A stretch of DNA of 64,000 nt, taken from Legionella quateirensis (GTDB lineage Bacteria > Pseudomonadota > Gammaproteobacteria > Legionellales > Legionellaceae). The stretch lies in contig NZ_LNYR01000006.1 in the NCBI RefSeq assembly GCF_001467955.1, positions 378,076-442,075 on the forward strand. Reading direction: 5' to 3'. The notes below the pieces were generated by a model. It was given only the letters and a program-made list of their open reading frames with translations, was not told where the DNA came from and did no database searches. Of the stretch, positions 27,212 to 36,484 are shown piece by piece. The position numbers were made by a program, and so were the translations under genes. Numbering within the stretch: position 1 is the first letter of the stretch; the number at the start of each line of letters is the position of its first letter.

Positions 27212-28447
27212 ATGTTAAAGCGACACACTATTCTTAGTCTTTTAATTCTGTTCAATTTGATGCATACAACGAATTGCTTGGCTGTATCTGTTAATGAATA
27301 CTCTCCTGATAATAAACCTCAAACATATAAAACAAGTTTCAATTGTGATAAAGCCAGAACGAATATAGAACATGCTATTTGTCACTCTAAAAAACTCGCA
27401 GATGCAGATCGCGTACTTTCAAAACTTTATTATCAACTTGAGGATAAACAGCCCTCTGCTTTTGTGAATCGACAAAAAATGTGGTTAAAAGAGCGAGATT
27501 ATTGCATTTCCTCGCTAAATTTGGAGCACTGTTTACTGAATAAATATCAAGACAGGATTTTGCTTCTCAAGAATTTAAAATTATCTGTTTCATCAAAAGA
27601 CATTCAAGCTGATGAGCCTAAAGAAGTGAGCCATCCGGTTTTACCTGTTTTACAAAAACATAACATCTCATTAGAAAAGGTGGTTTATTCACAAGATAGT
27701 AAATGTCCTACTTTTCATGTGAAATTTAAAATCTACCCGCTAAGCACGCAACTCGATGAATATTCTAAAAAAGCTTACTCTGAAATATTGGAAGCCAACT
27801 CATCATTTCCTTACGCGTTAGTCGATGAGGAGAGTGATTTTAAAGTCAACGTTGGATTTAGTGATAAAGCTAAAACTCATATTACAATTCGCCCCGCTGA
27901 AGTTTCGTCTCCTACCACTTGCCTGGATGGTAGTGTCAGTCCTGATGCGGAACATTATACGGTAATTGCACAAATGAAAAAGCAGATTCTAAATTCACCA
28001 TTTAAAGCAAGGTTACACCAGAACGATGGAGGAGAGATTATTGCTTATTTATACGCAATAGACGAAAAAACTATTTCATACGATTATTATGGCTGCACCA
28101 ATGGCATCAAATTAAGAGCCAAAGCAAAAACAGGTCATTATTACATCTATTTATATGATGAAGTTACAGACTATTTTTATCCAACTCGCATTCCTGTTTT
28201 CAAAGGTGACAAGCCAACTATTATGGGTATTGAAGGAGCATCTTTCGTTACTTTTCCTGCGAATGGTGATGTTAAGACAGACACATTGGTAGTAAGTCAA
28301 CGTGATAATTGTGACGAGAGTTTTTATGAAACTTTTCATCTTTGGGAAGATCAAACCTCATTGCAAAAACGTAATTCTTTTCATCACTATTCACATCTGG
28401 GATTTTACTTGAGGGAGAATAAAAATAGAATGCAACATTTCTTGTAA
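27212..28447 (+). CDS. Exported protein with LprI-like (DUF1311) N-terminal domain
   Basis: A 411-residue exported protein with signal peptide (MLKRHTILSLLILFNLMHTTNCLA). Residues ~25-110 resemble the LprI/DUF1311 lysozyme-inhibitor-like module: SFNCDKARTNIEHAICHS, L-A-D-A-D-x-x-L-x-x-x-Y, RQKMWLKERDYC, with four Cys residues in the usual spacing. The remaining ~300 residues include a domain with a DUF-like beta-rich look (TVIAQMKKQIL, YDYYGCTNG) that I cannot name. A longer frame starts at 27152, but ATG 27212 has AAGGA upstream and makes a clean signal peptide. It is convergent with the histidine kinase. Confidence 0.7.
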   Translation: MLKRHTILSLLILFNLMHTTNCLAVSVNEYSPDNKPQTYKTSFNCDKARTNIEHAICHSKKLADADRVLSKLYYQLEDKQPSAFVNRQKMWLKERDYCISSLNLEHCLLNKYQDRILLLKNLKLSVSSKDIQADEPKEVSHPVLPVLQKHNISLEKVVYSQDSKCPTFHVKFKIYPLSTQLDEYSKKAYSEILEANSSFPYALVDEESDFKVNVGFSDKAKTHITIRPAEVSSPTTCLDGSVSPDAEHYTVIAQMKKQILNSPFKARLHQNDGGEIIAYLYAIDEKTISYDYYGCTNGIKLRAKAKTGHYYIYLYDEVTDYFYPTRIPVFKGDKPTIMGIEGASFVTFPANGDVKTDTLVVSQRDNCDESFYETFHLWEDQTSLQKRNSFHHYSHLGFYLRENKNRMQHFL

Positions 28448-28514
28448 ATAGCCCTTAAACCCAAGAACACTTAGGTGAATCCATGTTGGGTCGTATTCGG
28501 CCCAGCTTACCTCA

Positions 28515-30566
28515 CTACGTGTCAGACCTGAGCCAACCCTCAATATATTTGATAGTCTCATCAATAGTATTAACTGCCTGTTCGACGAGTGGATTAAATA
28601 ATTCATGTTGTCCTGATTTCCAATATCGTTCGACATACTGGCAGGCATATTTCATTCGTGTTGTACCCAAATAAAGTGCTCCACCTTTAATTTTATGTGC
28701 CAGTTTTTCAACTTCATCGTATTTATGGGTTTTATATGCTTGATGCATTTGAGCTAAATCAGTAGGGAGATCTTTAATCATTAAGGACAGGAGATCGTTT
28801 ACCATGTTTTTCTGGCCACAGTTTTTCAATGCTACTTCAATATCCAGGATAGGGAATTGGTTTAATTGAAACAGCTCGTCATTACTGTCAGGCAGGTCGT
28901 GTCTTGCTTTGGTAGATTTTATCTCTGGTAGATTGCGTCTTTTGTGAGTGAAGGTTTTAATCACATCCATTGCATGGGCTTGAGTAAGTGGTTTAGTGAG
29001 TACGGCATCCATTCCTGATTCGATACATCGTTTTCTGCTTTCATCACCACCATGTGCTGTCAGGGCAATAATAGGGGTGTGTTTTTTATCACTAGGCATC
29101 GTTCTAATATGACGTGTCACTTCATAACCATCTATTCCATTTCCTAATCCTATATCCATAAAAATCAGGTCGTATTGATTTTTCTTACATAATTGAAGAG
29201 CCTGGTTGCCATTAGATGCAATATCAACCTTACAGGATAGTTGGGTTAAAAGAGCGCGAGCAACGGTTTGAGCAATAAAGTTGTCTTCAACCACCAGTAC
29301 ATCAGTCATCAATTGAGGTGTTGTCTGTTCAGTTGGTTTTGGTGTTCGAGATAAAGGGTGGGGTAGTGGTTGCATGAAAGGGCGATCCATTTTGGATTCA
29401 TCTGTCTCATCAATCCCAGAATCATCATCCAACAGTGGCGCTTGAAAAGGAAATAAACACGTAAAACAGGTTCCTTTCATGGGTTCACTTTTAACATAAA
29501 TTTCACCACCTAACTCATCAACAAATTGCTTAACTACATACAGTCCTAGACCGGTTCCTTTATAAATTCCTTGATATGATGGAGTTAACCTTTTGAATTG
29601 CAGATAAATTTCCTGTTGTTTTTCTTTAGGTATGCCTATACCCGAATCAGTCACAGTCAGTTTAATTACTAATTGCTGGCTTTCTTTCTTAGCCAAGGAT
29701 ACATGGACTAATACATGACCCACATCAGTGAAGTTCAGGGCATTACCAATTAATTCGAGAGCTATACGATGCAAGCGGATTTTATCACCGATAACAAAGC
29801 AGGGAAGATTGGGATCTAGGGTGAGAGATAGTTTTAAATGCTTTTCATAAGCTTTAGCCTGGTAAAGGGCAACCACTTGTTCCAGTGTTCGTTTCAGATT
29901 AAATTTGCGTTTTAGCATCGGGATTTCCCCGGAGCTAACCTTGACTGCTTCCAAAACTTCATCCATTAAATTAAGTAGAGCATGACTGGAAGCTACCAGA
30001 TTAACTGCATACTCCTTAATTTTTGGTTCAGTTGATTCTGATTTTATAATTTCAGAAAAACCTACAATTCCTGAAAGAGGTGTTCGGATATCATGGCGCA
30101 TGTTTTCCAGAAATTCTGTTTTTACCTTATTTGCTGCCTCAGCTGCTTCTTTAGCTAACGTTAATTCCTCTTCAATTTTCTTGCGATCTGTAATGTCTAA
30201 AGAAAATCCGATTAAGCCAACAGTTTCATTTTTGCTGTTTTTTATGGGTTGCTTTTGGGAAAGAAATATTCTTTTTTCTCCTTGCGGGGTAATAACGGGT
30301 TCCTCAAGGATTTCAGGAATACCCGTTCGCATGATTTTATTATCTGTATCATCAATAGCCTTTGCCGTAGCCTGATCGTTAAGAACTTGATAAATAGTTT
30401 TTCCCACAAAACCGGTACCGTCGTGATCAAATAATTTGATTTGATTCGTGCTGGCGCCCATGTAGACCCCTTCAGTATTTTTCCAGTAAACATATGAAAA
30501 GGGCATGCTATTAAATAACAGTTCAATAATATCGGAGTTATCGGCAATGGTTTTGGGTGATTTCAT
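28515..30566 (-). CDS. Hybrid sensor histidine kinase (PAS-HisKA-HATPase-REC-HPt)
   Basis: A 683-residue soluble hybrid kinase. Order: PAS with PAC end (~10-130, GLIGFSLDITDRKK); coiled linker; HisKA with phospho-acceptor His in NMRHDIRTPL (~160); HATPase with N box (LELIGNALNF), DSGIGIP and GTGLGL; receiver domain (~425-545, VVEDN, phospho-Asp in FMDIGLG, Lys in LTKP); HPt with the His in AHKIKGGALYLG (~630). No transmembrane segment, so it senses a cytoplasmic signal. All phosphorelay residues are present, as in ArcB-type kinases. No partner regulator lies next to it. The output is unknown. Confidence 0.9.
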   Translation of the reverse strand: MKSPKTIADNSDIIELLFNSMPFSYVYWKNTEGVYMGASTNQIKLFDHDGTGFVGKTIYQVLNDQATAKAIDDTDNKIMRTGIPEILEEPVITPQGEKRIFLSQKQPIKNSKNETVGLIGFSLDITDRKKIEEELTLAKEAAEAANKVKTEFLENMRHDIRTPLSGIVGFSEIIKSESTEPKIKEYAVNLVASSHALLNLMDEVLEAVKVSSGEIPMLKRKFNLKRTLEQVVALYQAKAYEKHLKLSLTLDPNLPCFVIGDKIRLHRIALELIGNALNFTDVGHVLVHVSLAKKESQQLVIKLTVTDSGIGIPKEKQQEIYLQFKRLTPSYQGIYKGTGLGLYVVKQFVDELGGEIYVKSEPMKGTCFTCLFPFQAPLLDDDSGIDETDESKMDRPFMQPLPHPLSRTPKPTEQTTPQLMTDVLVVEDNFIAQTVARALLTQLSCKVDIASNGNQALQLCKKNQYDLIFMDIGLGNGIDGYEVTRHIRTMPSDKKHTPIIALTAHGGDESRKRCIESGMDAVLTKPLTQAHAMDVIKTFTHKRRNLPEIKSTKARHDLPDSNDELFQLNQFPILDIEVALKNCGQKNMVNDLLSLMIKDLPTDLAQMHQAYKTHKYDEVEKLAHKIKGGALYLGTTRMKYACQYVERYWKSGQHELFNPLVEQAVNTIDETIKYIEGWLRSDT

Positions 30567-30909
30567 GTGCTTTATTTTCCCATACTTATTTAATTAGCTT
30601 AGTTTATTATTCAACAACCTGCTAATCAGGGGACCTGTAGAAACAGCCTGGCTGATAGCAGATTCCTAAAGCTTTTGAACCGTATACGGTTGCTTTAAAC
30701 CAGCTATCCAGGCATACCAGAAAAATGGTATTGGCAACATGCTGATTGATGCTATATAAAAGTCATAGATTTAGGTGTCAGTATGTTGTATCTTTTTGCT
30801 TTTGATCCAACCATTCACGATTATTATCCTCGACCTGGTTAGTCCAAAATGGTTATGGCGTTCAGATTAATTTATCACCGTTTGTATTTACTTATTTACA
30901 AGGACTTTT
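30567..30909. other. Divergent intergenic region between kinase and outer-membrane gene
   Basis: About 340 bases. A small perfect hairpin ATACCA-gaaaaa-TGGTAT lies near 30716-30733. The AAGGA ribosome site of the downstream gene is at the right edge. No gene is supported. Confidence 0.4.
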
Positions 30910-31740
30910 ATGAGATTTCTCAAGTTACAACATTTCTTATTATCCCTGGGTATGTGTTTTATTCATTCTCTTTACGCCGGAACTATGGGGGAGACTCATC
31001 ATCCCTTAACTGCTGGGAAATGGAATTTGTCTTTAGATGGTGGTGCTGGCTATACGCGATTTTCTGACCCCTCAAAAGTCCTTCGACTTGGTGGTATCAA
31101 TCTCCAAGGGAATCCCAATATCTCTGGAGTTCTAGGTGTAGGCAATGATTATTATTTTAATAGGTTATTTGATACCCACTATTTCTATGGTGCTAGTATC
31201 AATTATGCGTACACTAATAATTTGGAGTGGGGTTTAGAGTTTGAAGGAAGCTTTGCAGGAAGCCAACGATATCAACGTAATACTGCTGTTGGATTTTTGG
31301 ACCAAACTTATAGTAAATATCAATCATTTTCCGGGTATTTACTAAGCACCTTTTACTTTGATTCTAACTTTACGTTGGCCAATAAGACCATTTACCCGTT
31401 TGTAGGGGCTAAAGTTGGCGGCAGCTATCGACCAGAAATAATTGCCTCGAATGATCGCTTAAATGGTGTGCCAGTTACCTTCGGTAGTGAAACCACCACT
31501 ATATTTTATAAAACCAGTTCCAGTATCTCCGGTGGATTGTATATGGGCTTATTGATGAATATTCAGGACAGTCTTTCTGCTTTTGTAAAAGTGGGTATCA
31601 TGGCCAGTGATGGTTTATTAGGAAACAACCTAATTGAAAAGATGGTGGCCATTCGTCCTATTCAAAGAGCAAGTATCAGTAACTCGGGTGGAATCATATC
31701 TGTTCCAGTAATGATTGGGATAAAAAAATTCTTTGAGTAA
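30910..31740 (+). CDS. Outer-membrane beta-barrel-like protein
   Basis: A 276-residue exported protein with signal peptide (cleavage near LYA-G). After a short linker the sequence alternates in beta-strand fashion (WNLSLDGGAGYTRF, YFYGASINYAYTNNLEWGLEFEGSF, YLLSTFYFDSNF, IYPFVGAKVGGSY) and ends VPVMIGIKKFFE with a terminal aromatic residue, as in outer-membrane barrels of the OmpW/opacity style. It may be a porin or surface protein; no specific function is visible. AAGGA precedes the ATG. It is followed by a strong hairpin (31771-31798). Confidence 0.75.
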   Translation: MRFLKLQHFLLSLGMCFIHSLYAGTMGETHHPLTAGKWNLSLDGGAGYTRFSDPSKVLRLGGINLQGNPNISGVLGVGNDYYFNRLFDTHYFYGASINYAYTNNLEWGLEFEGSFAGSQRYQRNTAVGFLDQTYSKYQSFSGYLLSTFYFDSNFTLANKTIYPFVGAKVGGSYRPEIIASNDRLNGVPVTFGSETTTIFYKTSSSISGGLYMGLLMNIQDSLSAFVKVGIMASDGLLGNNLIEKMVAIRPIQRASISNSGGIISVPVMIGIKKFFE

Positions 31741-31770
31741 ATTCTTTAATATCGTCCCTTACTGTTTGAA

Positions 31771-31798
31771 CGTGCCTGATTGATGATCTCCAGGCACG
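31771..31798 (+). terminator. Stem-loop terminator after the outer-membrane gene
   Basis: CGTGCCTG and CAGGCACG form a perfect 8-bp stem around a 12-base loop, followed by CTTTTAA. It lies 30 bases after the stop codon. The T-run is short, so termination strength is uncertain. Confidence 0.55.
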
Positions 31799-31815
31799 CT
31801 TTTAAATGGGATTTC

Positions 31816-31952
31816 TCGTGACACAGAAGCACTGTGACTAGAAGTCATGGAGGAAGGGTATGGCCTCTCTAGGCGTATGAATGGTAATGAGTGCCTGGAG
31901 AAACGATCCACCAGGCTCTCTGAGTGCTCTGTATCATGCTTGTGTGTCACGA
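31816..31952. repeat. Interleaved inverted repeats in an intergenic region
   Basis: TCGTGACACA at 31816-31825 is complementary to 31943-31952, and TCTCCAGGCAC at 31787-31797 is complementary to GTGCCTGGAGA at 31891-31901. The arms interleave (a-b-a'-b'). This may be a degenerate small element or a structured transcript. Confidence 0.5.
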
Positions 31953-31984
31953 AGAATGCTGCTTCGCTATAAGTTCTAATACGA

Positions 31985-32935
31985 TTAAACAGTTAAGCCT
32001 ATGCTTGCAAATGGTCCATAAAAAGAAATAGATTTTTCTTGTGCAGAGCTGGTCAAATCTCGGCGGATGTATGCGTTTTCATAATAGGTGCCAAAAAATC
32101 CGGCTCGTAATACAAACTGCTTGTCTCTATTCATGGTAAAAGCTTTTTCTAAAGCAAATTTTATATCATAGAAAGGAATCGTTGTATGTCGATTATTTGT
32201 TCCGTCTACAGCAGTTAAAAAAGGAAAACCAGAGGTATTAATTGCTGAAGCTTGTACATCTGTTGTACCAACTAATAACCCGGTTTCACCCATAGCATTG
32301 AGTTTAATATCTTTGAAAAGAGGGTAAGTAACTTTTATCCCAATGGTTGGACCAAGGGCCTTGGTATCAGATTCAATTAAATGTGTGAGGCTAGTTCCAT
32401 TATTCATGCCATAGAAGGATTTGATCTCCGATGCGAGTTCGGCGTAACGTAACCCCGCCAGTAACTTTAATGATAACTGCTGCCATTGAATTAAATAACC
32501 TGTGTTTAATTCATATGCATCATAATTATAATTAAGGGTTGCATGTGTCTGATCGTAAATATTGGCTTTTAATATAGGCTGCGCTACTTCGACAGTGGTA
32601 ATTCTACCAACCGCATGATGAGGCCCATCGGTATAATTTTGATTAAAATTTACATATGAGAACGCAATATCATTTGTATCATTAGTGAATAGATAGGACG
32701 TATCGATACTAAAACCTGACGAATAGTCCGATTGAACTGAAAGTGGAGTAACACTGGCATGTGTTCCTTGTAGCGCGGTGATGGATGCATAATCACTGGT
32801 AGCCCCTGATGGGCGCCAATACAACCAACTGACATCAAATGAAAACCTCTGCTTTGATTGAATCCCTTCTATTCCGTCTGCGCGTGCTGCATTCAAACAA
32901 AATAGCATTACAATTAATAAGTTGATAAGTCTCAT
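31985..32935 (-). CDS. Legionella major-outer-membrane-protein-family porin-like protein
   Basis: A 316-residue exported barrel: signal peptide MRLINLLIVMLFCLNAARA, then FSFDVSWLYWRPS, YSSGFSIDTSYLF, long loops and strands such as YELNTGYLIQWQQLSLKLLAGLRYAELAS, KALGPTIGIKVTYPLF. This pattern (D-x-x-Y-W-x-P, GxRYA, GPxxGxxxxYP) matches the Legionella major-outer-membrane-protein family as I know it. The end SFYGPFASIGLTV is the closing strand. Probably a porin or surface protein of the outer membrane. Its gene is convergent with the previous outer-membrane gene. Confidence 0.75.
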   Translation of the reverse strand: MRLINLLIVMLFCLNAARADGIEGIQSKQRFSFDVSWLYWRPSGATSDYASITALQGTHASVTPLSVQSDYSSGFSIDTSYLFTNDTNDIAFSYVNFNQNYTDGPHHAVGRITTVEVAQPILKANIYDQTHATLNYNYDAYELNTGYLIQWQQLSLKLLAGLRYAELASEIKSFYGMNNGTSLTHLIESDTKALGPTIGIKVTYPLFKDIKLNAMGETGLLVGTTDVQASAINTSGFPFLTAVDGTNNRHTTIPFYDIKFALEKAFTMNRDKQFVLRAGFFGTYYENAYIRRDLTSSAQEKSISFYGPFASIGLTV

Positions 32936-33011
32936 GATGAAAAATCCATATTTTTTTTATTGATATAACCTTACTTTCTACTCAATTTAAAGAGAGTGAT
33001 AAGAAGTAAAC

Positions 33012-33134
33012 AGGACTTATGAAAAACCCTAAGGTCAAAGCAAAACTCAATTTTTGATGAGGGAGTGTAGATTAACTAAATGACTGAATCAAAAATTGAG
33101 TTTAACGAATAGATTGGTGTTTTTCATAAGTCCT
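33012..33134. repeat. MITE-like 123-bp element with nested terminal inverted repeats
   Basis: AGGACTTATGAAAAAC (33012-33027) and GTTTTTCATAAGTCCT (33119-33134) are perfect 16-bp inverted ends. Inside, AAACTCAATTTTTGAT (33043-33058) and ATCAAAAATTGAGTTT (33088-33103) form a second perfect 16-bp pair. Both pairs are separated by unmatched 15-base segments, a symmetrical design. There is no coding capacity. No obvious target-site duplication is seen. Confidence 0.7.
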
Positions 33135-33359
33135 GGAGGCATCATTCTACACTGGCAACACTGCAAATCAACTTTAATTTATCCCTCTTTCGCATTGAGG
33201 GAATCGTGTTACCTTGCTTTAAACGGGTGACTTGCCAGTGAGCGAATGCCTTTTTTAGGATTGGAGCAGAGTGATATTGGATCATAAAAAATACATTATG
33301 TTCAAAATAGAAAAACTATGGTATAGTATCGGCCTTCAGTGATAGGGAGGTGTGTAAAG

Positions 33360-34595
33360 ATGACTGTGTATCTATTTTTGTATAATGTTGTAGCCATTAA
33401 AGCCACCCTGTCTCAAATTGCATATGATGCAGATTCACAATTTATATTAATTGGCAGTGAATATTGTCTTGATAAACTCTCAGAAACCAATAAATCTTTT
33501 TTTCATAAAACTCATCAGGTAACGCGAAATTTTCATCAAATTGATTTTCATGAAGTTGAAACAATTCTACTGAGTTATCTTAAAGATCATGAAGCTGGCT
33601 CAATTCGATTGTTAACAAATGAGGACAGCACTCAACTTGTTTGCGCTCAGTTAAGAGAAAAATACCGGATACCAGGTAGCACTACAGAGCAGGTTCTACC
33701 CTATGTTAATAAAGCGGTTTCAAAAAATAAATTGCTAGGGCATATTAAATCGCCAGAATTTGTCTTATTCGATAAACAAGCATATCAAGAGAATAATGAG
33801 CGTTATATTCAAAGCGTCATAGATCAAATTGGCTTTCCCATGTTCATTAAACCCGTGGATTTAGTGAGTAGCATAGGAACTTATTATATCCCTGATGAAC
33901 TGACCTTTCGTAAGGTTTTGGAATGCATACATCAAGAACCTTGGACTTTTGAAATCGATCAGTTTATTGATGGTGATTTATTTCATTGTGATGCAGTGGT
34001 GCATGATAATGACATTGAGTTTTTTATGGCAGGGCGATACGCAAATCCTTTAGCTAAATTTTCTAAAGGAAGTCCAATGGGAAGTATTCCTGTTAAGGAC
34101 GAATCATTGTTTGAAGATCTAAAAGCGTTTAGCCACAGCATTTTAAAATGTTTAGGGATGTTTTCATCGGCCTTTCATATTGAAATTTTTCAGGACAAAA
34201 AAACGGGTGAGTTAATCTTTCTTGAGGCCGCAGCCCGAACTCCTGGCGCTTTAGTTCCTGAAATGTATGAAATGATGTTCGATCAAAATCTTGAGAAACT
34301 GCATTATGTTGCTCAAATGAATTCAATACGTGTTTTAGGTATTCATCCAACACCATATCACGCGGGTTGGATAACGTTTCCTCAGATTAAAGGAACACTG
34401 GTAGATATCAATAAACCACAGATTAATATTAAAAATAATACCACTTACTTTGTTACATCCGGAGAAACCTTGAAACAAGCCAATAGTCTTTTAGACAGCT
34501 CCTGTAGTGTGGTTTTTTGGGATGAATCGTATCAGAACATTGAAAACACTTTTGAGTTTCTTAAGCATCATCAACTCTTAAAATTCAATGAATGA
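33360..34595 (+). CDS. ATP-grasp family carboxylate-amine ligase
   Basis: An ATP-grasp enzyme of 411 residues (start chosen at ATG 33360, with GGGAGG before it; a GTG at 33339 would put that site inside the gene). The N-terminal ~100 residues form the pre-ATP-grasp domain. The central ATP-grasp fold shows IGFPMFIKPVDLVSSIGT (nucleotide-binding lysine region), DQFIDGDLFHCDAVV, and the Mg-binding HIEIF...LIFLEAAARTPG. The family couples carboxylates to amines or thiols, including dipeptide and carnosine-type ligases. The substrate is unknown. It is monocistronic, with a MITE-like element upstream and the cyclin-fold gene downstream. Confidence 0.8.
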   Translation: MTVYLFLYNVVAIKATLSQIAYDADSQFILIGSEYCLDKLSETNKSFFHKTHQVTRNFHQIDFHEVETILLSYLKDHEAGSIRLLTNEDSTQLVCAQLREKYRIPGSTTEQVLPYVNKAVSKNKLLGHIKSPEFVLFDKQAYQENNERYIQSVIDQIGFPMFIKPVDLVSSIGTYYIPDELTFRKVLECIHQEPWTFEIDQFIDGDLFHCDAVVHDNDIEFFMAGRYANPLAKFSKGSPMGSIPVKDESLFEDLKAFSHSILKCLGMFSSAFHIEIFQDKKTGELIFLEAAARTPGALVPEMYEMMFDQNLEKLHYVAQMNSIRVLGIHPTPYHAGWITFPQIKGTLVDINKPQINIKNNTTYFVTSGETLKQANSLLDSSCSVVFWDESYQNIENTFEFLKHHQLLKFNE

Positions 34596-34879
34596 TGGAT
34601 GAACTGCGTGAGCCTGTTTTTTAGTCCAACATCTCAAATTATCGACACAACGAATAAAATATTTTAAACTTGCGCCTGAAATTGTTCCGAAATACACCGA
34701 TCACTTTTTAAAGTATTGGTGAACAGTCAAATGCATGCAGCAAGTACTTCATTGAATAGCATCTCGGTTAGTTTGCTACTTAATAAATCTCTGCATTAAT
34801 CATGATCTAAAAGAGTATACGAATTGCTTTGAGACTTTATACACGATAAAGGCTTGTTTTGGTTTATAAAGGAGTAACC

Positions 34880-35455
34880 ATGAAATTCTTCTTTTCAAAA
34901 GACAAGAAGATTCAAACAGTACCAGCCACTGAGATCCCAAAAATAAGTGATATCAGTACCTCATTTCTTATTGAAACAATTGCTTCTTTATTAATGAACA
35001 GTGTTATTACACATCATGCTGAATCGTATAGAGAAGATGAATATACGGGTAAAAGCAAACCTCCAATTACTATTGAGCACTATCTACTCCGGTTTTGTAC
35101 CTATCTTATTAATGAGCCGAGTATCTATATACTATTAGTGATTTATTTAAATAAATATTTAGAGAAGGTTCCTGATGCGTCATTAAACGAAATGAATGTA
35201 CACCGATTAACTGCCTGTTCGTTACTTTTGGCTTATAAACAACTTATGGACTTAAGATTTGATAATCTTTTTGTCTCAAGGGTTGCGGGAGTCTCATTAT
35301 CAGAACTGAATCTATTAGAAATAAACTTTCTGAAAATTCTGGATTTTGAGACACACGTTCCTATAAAAGATTTTGAAAAATGCTATCAACGTCTATATGA
35401 ACATGCTCTTTATGTTAAACTGGAACAATCAAATAGCGTTTCACCGAGTGCATAA
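34880..35455 (+). CDS. Eukaryotic-type cyclin-fold protein (PHO80/cyclin-P like)
   Basis: A 191-residue protein whose residues ~28-158 read as a PHO80-type cyclin box: ITIEHYLLRFCTYL, PSIYILLVIYLNKYL, LNEMNVHRLTACSLLLAYK, FVSRVAGVSLSELNLLEINFLKILDF. Lys120 and Glu147 lie where the conserved cyclin Lys/Glu pair contacts the CDK. No bacterial family with this pattern is known to me apart from transfer from eukaryotes, so it may be a host-directed effector binding a host CDK of the PCTAIRE/PHO85 type. That role is inference. The N-terminal ~25 residues are basic and free of a signal peptide. ATG 34880 is chosen because GGAG lies just upstream; the longer TTG frame at 34859 has none. Confidence 0.75.
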   Translation: MKFFFSKDKKIQTVPATEIPKISDISTSFLIETIASLLMNSVITHHAESYREDEYTGKSKPPITIEHYLLRFCTYLINEPSIYILLVIYLNKYLEKVPDASLNEMNVHRLTACSLLLAYKQLMDLRFDNLFVSRVAGVSLSELNLLEINFLKILDFETHVPIKDFEKCYQRLYEHALYVKLEQSNSVSPSA

Positions 35456-35635
35456 ACTGACGATGGTGGTCATGTAATAAAGAGAACGTTTTTCCAGACT
35501 AACAGGTTTAATGATAACTCAATGAGTTAGGTGTTGAGGCGATCAAAAGCTCCTGAGTTGGTGCTCAAATACCCACCTGGATCAGCACTTTAGTTCTCCG
35601 AACCACTCAAAATCATTTAAATTATACAGAATTCC

Positions 35636-36004
35636 ATGATTAACAAAGAAAAAAAAGATAAATTGACGGAACAAATGAGTGCCTTGCATATTGATGAAAA
35701 GGATCTTATTGAAAAATTTATACTGGGTAGCGGCAGTGGTGGACAAAAACTCCAGAAAACTGCATCAACCGTTTATTTAAAGCATCTCCCAACTGGCTTG
35801 GAAATAAAATGTCAGGAATCCAGAAGTCGAGAGGATAACCGATATTTTGCAAGAGTGAGGCTTTGTGAACAATTTCAAGCTGCCTTCAGTAATGAAAAAA
35901 CAAAAAAACAACAACGCATGGAACAGATTAAACGTCAAAAAAAGCGACGCGCGCGAAGATCCAGTAAAAATCACGGTCTTTCTCGTGCTATCGATAGTGA
36001 TTGA
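35636..36004 (+). CDS. Class-I release-factor-like peptidyl-tRNA hydrolase domain protein
   Basis: A 122-residue protein with the GGQ catalytic loop of class-I release factors: GSGSGGQKLQKTASTVYLKHLPTG, then E-S-R-S-R-E-x-N-R, and a strongly basic C-terminal tail (KKQQRMEQIKRQKKRRARRSSKNHG) that would sit in the ribosome. The codon-recognition domain is lacking, as in ArfB/YaeJ and mitochondrial MTRFR-type proteins. The known role of such proteins is release of peptides from stalled ribosomes. No strong ribosome site is seen before the ATG. Convergent with the next gene. Confidence 0.85.
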   Translation: MINKEKKDKLTEQMSALHIDEKDLIEKFILGSGSGGQKLQKTASTVYLKHLPTGLEIKCQESRSREDNRYFARVRLCEQFQAAFSNEKTKKQQRMEQIKRQKKRRARRSSKNHGLSRAIDSD

Positions 36005-36019
36005 ACTCCCTAAGACGAT

Positions 36020-36484
36020 TTAAAATCCTCCTGGATTCCAGCTAATATCATCAGTAATCATAAGCATATATTTGAATGGTCCGATGTATACGTTTTGTGT
36101 CTTTATGGGTTGAAGCTCGTAAGTTAATTGTTCTTTAGATAGTTTGGGGTTTGACGCTATGGCTACCAGGTCTTGGCGTTTACCTTGTGCATCAACTAAA
36201 ACAATGGCCACATTCGGTGGATTTGTTTTAAAATTATTTTTTATTTCATCGTTCGTCCAGAATGAATTAAATTTTGCAAGTTTCATTATGCCTGATTTTC
36301 TAACTGGCCGATCTGAAAAATAATTCACATATTTGGGCGCATGTTGTATCGTTAAAAGGTAATGATTATTATTCACTTTTTTAAGGTTTCCTTCTGTAGC
36401 TGTTTGGAAAAACAAAAAGCTTTCATTAGCAGAAAAGGCAACACCACAAAATATCATCAGTGTAACTAATAATAATTTTTTCAT
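36020..36484 (-). CDS. Small exported protein of unknown function
   Basis: A 154-residue secreted protein: signal peptide MKKLLLVTLMIFCGVAFS-A, then an alpha/beta mature part (FLFFQTATEGNL, HYLLTIQHAPKYVNYFSDRP). It contains no Cys in the mature part and no catalytic motif I can identify. AGAGGA precedes the ATG. Its family is unknown to me. Confidence 0.65.
   Translation of the reverse strand: MKKLLLVTLMIFCGVAFSANESFLFFQTATEGNLKKVNNNHYLLTIQHAPKYVNYFSDRPVRKSGIMKLAKFNSFWTNDEIKNNFKTNPPNVAIVLVDAQGKRQDLVAIASNPKLSKEQLTYELQPIKTQNVYIGPFKYMLMITDDISWNPGGF

Noticed and set aside
33012..33134. Rho-independent terminator
   Set aside because: The paired ends are AT-rich, the structure is 123 bp long with two separate pairs, and there is no downstream T-run.
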